DNA of 8,682 nt from Gemmatimonadota bacterium. GTDB taxonomy: Bacteria > Latescibacterota > UBA2968 > UBA8231. The notes under the pieces were generated by a model, which was given only the letters and a program-made list of their open reading frames with translations, was not told where the DNA came from and did no database searches. Below, one piece after another: positions 1 to 5,485 of this stretch. The stretch is taken from assembly GCA_009845645.1 (NCBI GenBank), contig VXZF01000487.1, positions 1,234-9,915 of the forward strand, written 5' to 3'. The position numbers were made by a program, and so were the translations under genes. The stretch's first letter is position 1. The number at the start of each line of letters is the position of its first letter.

Positions 1-737
1 CCCTAGTCTGGCTGGCGAATCCCCTGTGGGCGCAAGTCGATATCGAAAGCCTACGCCGGGATGAGCAAGCGGGTTTTTTCGGTTCCGTGGCGATTGACCT
101 GACGTTGCGGGCCGGCAATGTCGAGTTATTCGAATGCGGTCCCGAGCTTTCCCTCAGTTACGGCCGCGCCAAGGACACGTTCATTTTTATCGGCTCAGGC
201 GACCTCGGCTGGGAGGGTAAGGAGCGCTTTTCCAATGAAGCGCTGGCGCATCTGCGCTACGTCCGCGCCTTGGGCTCGCGGCTGCATGGCGAAGCCTTCG
301 GACAAGTTAATTACGATCAATCCCGGCGCTTGGATTTTCGCGGCCTTGTCGGCAGCGGCATCCGTTTGGCTCTCATCGCCGGGGGAGAGTCGTCTTTTTG
401 GCTAGGCTTGTCGCTTATGTTCGAGCACGAGCGAAATGAACTCACACCGGCAGACGACCATGCGGCTCGGACTTCTCTTGTCCGCTGGAGCAACTACTTG
501 TCGGCCGATATCAAGCTCGGTGAAGCAGCCCAGCTAGCGGGAACGGCCTACGTGCAGCCCGCGGTACGGCAATTCGACGACTATCGCGTTTTGTGGGACG
601 TGGTCTTGAAAGTGTCGATCACCGAAGCGCTATCCTCGACTACGTCCGTGGCGTTCCAGCGCGATAGCGATCCGCTCCATGGAGTGGATGGAAGCGATTT
701 TAGCTTAACAACGGGTTTAGCACTCGATTGGAATTGA
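1..737 (+). CDS. DUF481-type outer-membrane beta-barrel protein, 5'-partial
   Basis: The reading frame is open from the left edge (first full codon at 3) to TGA at 735-737, so the start lies outside the window. The visible N-terminus (hydrophobic stretch ending NPLWA, then QVDIESLRRDE) looks like the end of a Sec signal peptide with cleavage after the Ala. The mature part alternates polar and hydrophobic residues as in antiparallel beta-strands. It shows DUF481/YdiY-like hallmarks: an opening FFGSVAIDLTLRAGNVE strand, a RYVRALGSRLHGEAFGQVNYD segment, a 'DFRGLVGSGIRLALI' glycine-rich strand, and a final strand ending in an aromatic residue near the C-terminus (LALDWN). About 220 mature residues is normal for the family. 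An internal GTG at 87 would discard the signal peptide and the first strand, so it is not the start. Family members are outer-membrane barrels of unknown role. The next gene converges 7 nt away. The family call comes from pattern only. Confidence 0.75.
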   Translation, partial: LVWLANPLWAQVDIESLRRDEQAGFFGSVAIDLTLRAGNVELFECGPELSLSYGRAKDTFIFIGSGDLGWEGKERFSNEALAHLRYVRALGSRLHGEAFGQVNYDQSRRLDFRGLVGSGIRLALIAGGESSFWLGLSLMFEHERNELTPADDHAARTSLVRWSNYLSADIKLGEAAQLAGTAYVQPAVRQFDDYRVLWDVVLKVSITEALSSTTSVAFQRDSDPLHGVDGSDFSLTTGLALDWN

Positions 738-744
738 GAAACCT

Positions 745-1461
745 TCACTCGAAGAACCCCTCGTCGTGGGGCCGCAAATCGATCTCGAAACCCCAAGCGC
801 CTTTGTCCTGTTGCACCAGACCCCAATAGGCGGCGGCCACGGCGTCGATATTTAGGAGAGGTTCGCCCTCCTCGACATGCCCTCCCTCGCGCACAGAGGG
901 GGTAGCCAGCACCCCGTCTATGATAACGTGGGCCACGTGAATGCCCTCGGGCCACAACTCGCGGGCCAATGCCCAAGCTAAACCGCGCACCGCAAACTTG
1001 GCGCTGCTGAAGGCAACGGCACCGGCCCGGCCCCGAATGGACGAGGTGGCTCCGGTGAAGAGAATGGTGCCGCGGCCCACAGATAGCATATCGCCGACCA
1101 CTTCCCTCGCGCACAGAAAGGAGCCGTAGGCACACACGCGCCAGGATTGTTCAAACTCATCCAAGGTCAGTTCGTGGAAGCCTTTCCAAGAGGCGTTGCC
1201 GGCGTGGTTGATCAGGACATCGACCGGGCCCAGTTCCTCGCGCACTTGGGCAAAGCCCCGGGTCACCTGCTGGGGGTCGGTGATATCCGTGGGTACGGCA
1301 AGGGCCTTCACACCTTCTTGCAGCAGTTCTTCGGCCAGTCCCTCAATATAATTAGGGGACCGGGCCAGCAACCCTACTTGGTAGCCTTCGCTTGCAAACT
1401 TCCTCACCAGCGCGGCACCTAAACCAGAGCCGACCCCTGAAATAACAGCCGTTTTGGACAT
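745..1461 (-). CDS. SDR-family protein with atypical active site
   Basis: This 238-residue protein has the length and layout of a classical short-chain dehydrogenase/reductase. A Rossmann motif SGVGSGLG (residues 8-15) binds NAD(P), and NHAG (85-88) replaces the usual NNAG. R34 at the end of beta-2 would suit NADP(H). The catalytic positions are unusual: by alignment Asn is Cys110 (WRVCAYG), Ser is Ala138 (FTGATSS, with T139/S140 adjacent) and Tyr is Phe151 (FSSAK); only Lys155 remains. A known SDR branch with an F-x-x-x-K motif and an 'IHVAHVIIDG' tail looks similar, so the family is real rather than decayed; the Cys at the Asn position is odd even there, as far as I recall. The start is supported by AAGAGGAGAG 5 nt upstream of the ATG. 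It is a single gene in convergent orientation to the DUF481 gene and divergent from the DmfA2-like gene. Substrate unknown; it may be non-catalytic or use another chemistry. Confidence 0.88.
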   Translation of the reverse strand: MSKTAVISGVGSGLGAALVRKFASEGYQVGLLARSPNYIEGLAEELLQEGVKALAVPTDITDPQQVTRGFAQVREELGPVDVLINHAGNASWKGFHELTLDEFEQSWRVCAYGSFLCAREVVGDMLSVGRGTILFTGATSSIRGRAGAVAFSSAKFAVRGLAWALARELWPEGIHVAHVIIDGVLATPSVREGGHVEEGEPLLNIDAVAAAYWGLVQQDKGAWGFEIDLRPHDEGFFE

Positions 1462-1476
1462 GGTACTCTCCTCTTT

Positions 1477-1505
1477 TTAAGGTTGACACTTTAAGGTTGA
1501 CACTT
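1477..1505. repeat. Perfect tandem 14-bp repeat upstream of the SDR gene
   Basis: TTAAGGTTGACACT occurs twice head to tail (1477-1490 and 1491-1504), and the next base continues the pattern. It begins about 16 nt upstream of the SDR start codon and abuts its ribosome binding site. Each copy contains TTGACA on the + strand, but no -10 box follows at a suitable distance. The position would suit a regulator site or the 5' leader of the SDR mRNA; a chance slippage duplication is equally possible. Confidence 0.8.
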
Positions 1506-1568
1506 GCGGGATGACGCGGTTCCCGAAGTCTCCCGTGCATGTCAGTCCTCGGCCTGCCCTGTGATGTC

Positions 1569-1597
1569 TTGATCCCGGAGCTTGGGCGGGTTATGCT
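1569..1597 (+). promoter_or_regulatory. Weak sigma-70-like promoter candidate for the DmfA2-like gene
   Basis: TTGATC at 1569-1574 and TATGCT at 1592-1597 are separated by exactly 17 nt, each matching the consensus hexamer at four of six positions. Transcription would start near 1604, leaving a leader of about 80 nt before the ATG at 1685. The match is modest and the host's promoter consensus is unknown. Confidence 0.3.
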
Positions 1598-1684
1598 AAA
1601 TTTAATTGGCGAACTTTCCGGGGCACATACCAGTATTGAATCAGAAACGCGAAGCCGACTTCACACTCAATTGAGAGGACGGAC

Positions 1685-2854
1685 ATGCTCGTCGGATACG
1701 TCAGCAATGAACGCTATGTCGCCTTGGCCGATATGCTGTTCGAGTTTCGCCGCGCCGACCAGGTTGCAACGGCGCGCTCGACCATTTCGGGTGCCGTGTA
1801 CGCAGATATCGAACCTGGGGAGTACGAAGTCGTCTTAGGCGGGCCGGGCCACGGTTCAAAGATCGTACACATGGAGGTGCGGCAAGATCAACCATATCAG
1901 TTTCGCCTATTGTCGGACGGGCTGTTGGGCTACATGTGGCCCAAATGCGTGCGCGGTGGGGAACGGGCCGGCTACACCGAGAAAGAGCACCGCACGTACA
2001 ATGCGGAGACGTACACGCCATTGTCGCTGGAGCGGCCCGACCCGTACAACCACATCGACGAGGACGAGGGGCTGACCGATCCCATTGCCGGCCGCCAGGG
2101 CTGCCATATGGCCGCGGCCGAATGGCGTTTGTTCGGCTGGATGGAGCGCCAGGGCATTGATTACGACCTGTACGGAGAGACGCAATTCCACTTTGACCAA
2201 GTGCCACTCGACCAGTACAAAGTGCTGGTGATCAGCACCCATCCCGAGTACTGGTCCAAGGAGATGTACTTCCGGCTCAAGCACTGGGCCTTCGAGCGCG
2301 GCGGGCGCTTGCTGTACTTGGGCGGCAACGGACTCAACTGCGAGGTCGAGTTCCTCGACAACCACCGCATCGTGTACCACAATACCAACTGGAGCCATTC
2401 CGAGCCCCAATTTGCCGCAGACGGGCGGGAGTACGAGAGCCGCTTTGACCGGCGGGTGGAATCAGAGGCCAACTTATTGGGCGTGGTCTTTTCCTATAGC
2501 GGCATAATGACCGCCGCACCGTATCGGGTATTAGACGACACCCACTGGTGTTTTGCGGGGACGGGCCTGAAAAACGGCGATGTATTCGGTGAAAAAAGCC
2601 TGCATCAGCGCATACCGGGCGGGGCCTCGGGCCACGAAACCGACAAGATCTCGCCCCAGTCGCCGACCCATACGCGGCTGTTGGCCAAGGGACTCAACCC
2701 GGACGAAGGCGGGGCCGAGATCGTCGAGCACACAACCGCCAGCGGCGGGGCGGTCTTTTCAGTGGGCTCCATCTGCTGGCCGGCTTCCATTTTGGTCGAT
2801 GAAGCCGTGTCCAAAATCACGGAAAACGCCATCCGCCGCTATCTGGCCGACTAG
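1685..2854 (+). CDS. N,N-dimethylformamidase large-subunit-like protein, probably internally shortened
   Basis: This 389-residue protein has no signal peptide and is presumably cytoplasmic. Residues about 110-389 match the C-terminal catalytic part of the DmfA2-like family: THPEYWSKEMY (185-195), a GGRLLYLGGNGLNCEVEF segment (207-224), ESEANLLGVVF (259-269), GIMTAAPYRV (273-282), GTGLKNGDVFGEKSLH (292-307), GGASGHETDK (312-321) and SGGAVFSVGSI (353-363). Residues 1-94 match the family's N-terminal domain (LVGYVSNERYVAL, FRLLSDGLLGYMWPK). Full-length relatives as I remember them are about 140-150 residues longer, with a segment between GERA (92-95) and the YTEKEHRTY region; here the two parts are joined in frame. 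Dimethylformamidase uses a mononuclear iron held by two Tyr and one Glu; E188 and Y110 are candidate ligands by spacing, and the other Tyr would lie in the missing segment. GAGAGG lies 7-8 nt before the ATG. The amide-type substrate is unknown, and the enzyme may be inactive. Confidence 0.85.
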   Translation: MLVGYVSNERYVALADMLFEFRRADQVATARSTISGAVYADIEPGEYEVVLGGPGHGSKIVHMEVRQDQPYQFRLLSDGLLGYMWPKCVRGGERAGYTEKEHRTYNAETYTPLSLERPDPYNHIDEDEGLTDPIAGRQGCHMAAAEWRLFGWMERQGIDYDLYGETQFHFDQVPLDQYKVLVISTHPEYWSKEMYFRLKHWAFERGGRLLYLGGNGLNCEVEFLDNHRIVYHNTNWSHSEPQFAADGREYESRFDRRVESEANLLGVVFSYSGIMTAAPYRVLDDTHWCFAGTGLKNGDVFGEKSLHQRIPGGASGHETDKISPQSPTHTRLLAKGLNPDEGGAEIVEHTTASGGAVFSVGSICWPASILVDEAVSKITENAIRRYLAD

Positions 2855-2872
2855 GGGAAACAGTTCTACAAT

Positions 2873-3619
2873 TCAATAGGTCGCCCGACCGCCGCTCACG
2901 TCAAAGCACTGGCCCGTAGCAAAGGTCGATTCGTCCGATACTAAAAATAAAATAGTCGCTGCCACTTCTTCGGGGCGGCCCAAGCGACCGAGGGGAATTT
3001 TGGCGGTCAAAAAATCGACGCGGTCCTGGTCCATGCCCTGCAATATCGGCGTGTCAATCAGGGCCGGAGCCACGCAATTGACGCGGATGCCGCAGTCCAA
3101 AACCTCTTTGGCCAGCGTCTTGGTAAAGCAGATGACGCCCGCCTTGGACACGGAGTACGGTGCCATATTGGCGTTGCCCTCTTTGCCAGAGATAGAGGCC
3201 AGCGAGCAGATGACCCCACGCTGTTGCGGCACCATGTAGCGCAGGGCCGCGCGCGAGCACAGAAAGGTTCCCTTGAGATTGATGTCGAGGACGCGGTCCC
3301 AGTCGTCTTCGGCTAAGTCTTTGACCGGCGTGTCCGTGCCGACAATGCCGGCGTTGTTGACCAAGATGTCGAGGCCACCCAACTGATCGGCCACTTGGGC
3401 AAAGGCCCGGTCAACCGAAGCGACCTGAGCCACATCGACGGCTGCTGAAATAGTCGAACCGCCTATTTCAGCAGCCGTCTGTTGCGCGCCGTCGGCGTCG
3501 ATATCTAAGATAGCCACTTGGGCACCCTCGGCGGCGAGGCGCTGGGCAATGGCGCGGCCTATGCCGCGCGCGGCACCGGTGACAATGGCGTTTTTTCCCT
3601 TGAGGGGTTGCGGGTCCAT
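2873..3619 (-). CDS. Classical SDR-family NAD-dependent oxidoreductase
   Basis: This 248-residue protein is a typical FabG-like classical SDR. TGAARGIG (14-21) forms the nucleotide-binding loop, and D39 after beta-2 (AILDID) predicts preference for NAD(H) over NADP(H). NNAG is at 88-91, and the catalytic tetrad is complete: N114 (DINLKG), S142, Y155 and K159 (YSVSK). The C-terminal IPLGRLGRPEEVA (208-220) and the FLVSDESTFATGQCFDVSGG segment (225-244) are standard for the family. It probably oxidises or reduces a hydroxyl/carbonyl substrate in the cytoplasm; the substrate cannot be read from sequence. AGGGAG lies about 12 nt before the ATG, a slightly long spacing. The gene converges with the DmfA2-like gene (18-nt gap) and diverges from the propeller operon. 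It is clearly a different SDR branch from the one at 745-1461. Confidence 0.93.
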   Translation of the reverse strand: MDPQPLKGKNAIVTGAARGIGRAIAQRLAAEGAQVAILDIDADGAQQTAAEIGGSTISAAVDVAQVASVDRAFAQVADQLGGLDILVNNAGIVGTDTPVKDLAEDDWDRVLDINLKGTFLCSRAALRYMVPQQRGVICSLASISGKEGNANMAPYSVSKAGVICFTKTLAKEVLDCGIRVNCVAPALIDTPILQGMDQDRVDFLTAKIPLGRLGRPEEVAATILFLVSDESTFATGQCFDVSGGRATY

Positions 3620-3636
3620 CTGGTTTTCTATGCTCC

Positions 3637-3657
3637 CTAATTAGCGATAGATTAATC
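3637..3657. repeat. Pair of 8-bp palindromes
   Basis: CTAATTAG (3637-3644) and GATTAATC (3650-3657) are each perfect palindromes, with centres 13 bp apart, just upstream of the SDR gene's start. They could be half-sites for a dimeric repressor acting on the divergent genes, but AT-rich palindromes this short also arise by chance. Confidence 0.35.
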
Positions 3658-3659
3658 GA

Positions 3660-3673
3660 CGCCAAAATTGGCG
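3660..3673. repeat. Perfect 6+6 inverted repeat
   Basis: CGCCAA-AA-TTGGCG forms perfect 6-bp arms around a 2-bp centre. The central gap is too short for a good RNA hairpin, so if functional it is more likely a protein-binding operator than a terminator. It lies between the divergent SDR and operon starts. Confidence 0.45.
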
Positions 3674-3772
3674 GACATCCTAGTGATTGAAGGTAGCCAG
3701 CGCGGCGAAACCATTGCAGATTGACTTACGTGGTTTTTGATCGGCGCGCAATCGCAGTTTTATGGCAATACC

Positions 3773-3778
3773 GAGGAA
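3773..3778 (+). promoter_or_regulatory. Ribosome binding site fixing the first propeller start
   Basis: GAGGAA lies 6 nt before ATG at 3785. The frame is open upstream to a TTG at 3737, but that start has no comparable site and would add 16 polar residues ahead of a clean signal peptide. The ATG at 3785 is therefore preferred. Confidence 0.8.
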
Positions 3779-3784
3779 GAAATA

Positions 3785-5485
3785 ATGTCCAATGATAGGC
3801 TTTCCACAGGCAGTAGAGCAAATGCAGTGGCGGTGGTCTTGCTGCTGGCCTCAACCCTCTCCAAAGCGACAGCCGAGACTCGCTTCGTCGAGGTGCAGTC
3901 GGGTATTGACTTTGCCAATGTCTCAGGCACTCCCGAGAAGAAGTACATAATTGAGACTCAAGCCGCGGGTGTAACCACGTGGGACTACGATCTCGATGGA
4001 GATCCCGATTTGTACTTTACCATTGGTTCTCACCTCGAAGGAGAAGAGGCACCCACAAACGCCCTATTCCGCAACGATGGAGGGCAATTCGCCAACGCAA
4101 CAGCAGGTAGCGGCGCGGGCTTGCAGGGATGGAGCATGGGGGCCACGCCGGCCGACTACGACCTCGACGGCGATCTCGATCTCTACGTCACGCGCTGGGG
4201 TCGCAACGCCTTGCTCCGCAACGAAGGCGGGGGGCGCTTCACCGAGGTCGCTGCGCTCGCCAAAGTCGATGACAATCGCTGGGCAATAGGCGCGGCCTTC
4301 GCCGACTACGACCTCGACGGCGATCTCGATCTCTACGTCGCAAACTACATCGAGTTCGAACTCAATGGCCCCCCGTTCTACGACAAGTGGTGCAATCACA
4401 GGGGAATAAAGGCCGCTTGCGGTCCGGCCGGCTTCAACGCAGAAAGAGATGTCTTATTCCGCAACGACGGCAACGGCAGCTTTAGCGACGTGAGCGCGGC
4501 TGCGGGGATTGACGACCCACCCCGTTATGGAATGCAGGTCGCCTGGGGCGATCTCGACGCGGATGGCGATCTCGACGCGTACGTGGCCAACGATGGACAC
4601 GCCAATTCCCTCTTGCGCAACGACGGTCGCGAGAAATTCGCTGATATCGGCATAGCGTCGGGCGCGGCCTTTAGCGGTGATGGCCGATCTCAAGCTGGGA
4701 TGGGAGTAGCGCTTGGCGACGGCGACGGCGACGGCTTGTGCGACATTTTCGTTACCAATTTCTCCCAGGACCACAACACGTACTACGAGAATACAAGCAC
4801 CGGATTTTTCTCCGACATCAGTGGCCAAGCCGGGCTAGCTGGCAGTAGCCGCCCTTTTATGGGGTGGGCCACCTTTTTTTTCGACTACGACGGTGATACC
4901 GACCTAGATCTGTTCGTCGCCAACGGCCACCTCATGCCTGCCATTGACTCTGTCGGCAGCGGGCTACGCTACGCGCAGACAAACCAGCTCTACCGCAATG
5001 ACGGAGGCAGCAGATTTACAGAGGTCAGCGAGCGAGCTGGTCCTGGGTTTGGCTTGGCGAGGGTGAGTCGCGGCGCAGTCCACGGCGACCTGGATGGCGA
5101 CGGCGACCTCGATATTGTAGTGGCCAATCTCGACGCGCCGCCGAGTTTACTGCGCAACGACGGCGACCGCATCCATCACTGGCTCGGGCTAGACCTGCAC
5201 GGTCCACCTGGAAATCGCCACGGGATTGGTGCCTACGTCCTAGTGCGCGCGGGTGGCCGCGAGCAGCATCGCCAACTATTCAGCGGAGACGGGTTTATGG
5301 GGCAAAACGACCCGCGCCTCTTCATCGGGCTGGGAACAGCGCGCCTTGTGGACTACTTGGAGGTGAGCTGGCCTTCCGGGCTGGTGCAGCACTACCAGAA
5401 CCTGACCGCCGATCGTCTCTACCTGATCCACTACCAAGACGGGCTTACAGTCCGAGGAGATGGGGAGAGGATGGGGCCAGAATGA
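3785..5485 (+). CDS. Secreted FG-GAP/VCBS beta-propeller with ASPIC/UnbV domain (CRTAC1-like)
   Basis: This 566-residue protein begins with a Sec signal peptide (hydrophobic VAVVLLLASTL; likely cleavage after A30 in SKATA), so it acts outside the cytoplasm. Seven calcium-loop motifs of the type DxDxDGxxD follow at about 67, 124, 174, 256, 312, 367 and 435 (for example DYDLDGDLDLY), each with a FRNDG/LLRNEG-type strand, as in a seven-bladed integrin-like propeller. Residues about 463-551 form the ASPIC/UnbV domain: HHWLGLDL, NRHGIGA, 'VSWPSGLVQHYQNL'. Calcium binding is expected from the motifs. An inter-blade insertion carries C203 and C212 (KWCNHRGIKAACGPAG), which could form a disulphide. 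It is the first gene of a three-gene operon, and its TGA overlaps the next ATG. Family function is poorly known; adhesion or complex assembly is commonly supposed. A 39-bp exact internal repeat and an 8-T run (4874-4881) are present, and the frame is intact. Confidence 0.92.
   Translation: MSNDRLSTGSRANAVAVVLLLASTLSKATAETRFVEVQSGIDFANVSGTPEKKYIIETQAAGVTTWDYDLDGDPDLYFTIGSHLEGEEAPTNALFRNDGGQFANATAGSGAGLQGWSMGATPADYDLDGDLDLYVTRWGRNALLRNEGGGRFTEVAALAKVDDNRWAIGAAFADYDLDGDLDLYVANYIEFELNGPPFYDKWCNHRGIKAACGPAGFNAERDVLFRNDGNGSFSDVSAAAGIDDPPRYGMQVAWGDLDADGDLDAYVANDGHANSLLRNDGREKFADIGIASGAAFSGDGRSQAGMGVALGDGDGDGLCDIFVTNFSQDHNTYYENTSTGFFSDISGQAGLAGSSRPFMGWATFFFDYDGDTDLDLFVANGHLMPAIDSVGSGLRYAQTNQLYRNDGGSRFTEVSERAGPGFGLARVSRGAVHGDLDGDGDLDIVVANLDAPPSLLRNDGDRIHHWLGLDLHGPPGNRHGIGAYVLVRAGGREQHRQLFSGDGFMGQNDPRLFIGLGTARLVDYLEVSWPSGLVQHYQNLTADRLYLIHYQDGLTVRGDGERMGPE
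4151..4339 (+). repeat. 39-bp perfect direct repeat in adjacent propeller blades
   Basis: Positions 4151-4189 and 4301-4339 are identical over 39 bases, encoding ADYDLDGDLDLYV in two adjacent blades 150 bp (50 residues) apart. All 13 codons agree, including synonymous positions, while the flanking blade sequence differs. Other blades in the gene encode similar motifs with different codons. This points to recent blade duplication or gene conversion. Confidence 0.9.

Larger units (their letters stand above)
1462..1684. other. Divergent intergenic region, SDR gene / DmfA2-like gene
   Basis: This 223-nt stretch has no convincing gene. It holds the ribosome binding site of the leftward SDR gene (about 1467-1475, minus strand), the tandem 14-bp repeat, one weak rightward promoter candidate (1569-1597), and GAGAGG 7-8 nt before the ATG at 1685. 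No hairpin terminator is visible, which fits a region between two divergent starts. Confidence 0.6.
3620..3784. other. Divergent intergenic region, SDR gene / propeller operon
   Basis: This 165-nt region separates the leftward SDR gene from the rightward operon and should hold both promoters. It contains two 8-bp palindromes and a 14-bp inverted repeat. Possible rightward -35/-10 pairs are poor: TTGATC (3737-3742) with TATGGC (3761-3766) at 18-nt spacing is the best seen, and it would put the transcript start almost on the ribosome binding site. I see no small gene or RNA. Confidence 0.55.

Noticed and set aside
1507..1525. CGGGA...TCCCG inverted repeat in the 1462-1684 region
   Set aside because: Five-bp arms with a 9-nt loop, no T-run, and a location upstream of both divergent genes make a terminator or stable structure unlikely.
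3737..3784. TTG-initiated 16-residue N-terminal extension of the first propeller
   Set aside because: There is no good ribosome binding site before TTG, whereas the ATG at 3785 has GAGGAA 6 nt upstream and gives a clean signal peptide.
4715..4735. GGCGAC hexamer repeated three times
   Set aside because: It encodes the GDGDGDG of an ordinary calcium-loop motif in frame, so a separate microsatellite role is not needed.
4064..4828. Long open frames on the minus strand inside the first propeller gene
   Set aside because: The repeated Asp/Gly-rich coding produces Val/Glu/Ile-rich antisense frames (EIEIAVEVVV); this is a shadow of the calcium-loop repeats.
4874..4881. Run of 8 T as a possible phase-variation or frameshift site
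   Set aside because: The frame is intact through the run and encodes family-typical TFFFDYDGD; nothing else suggests switching.
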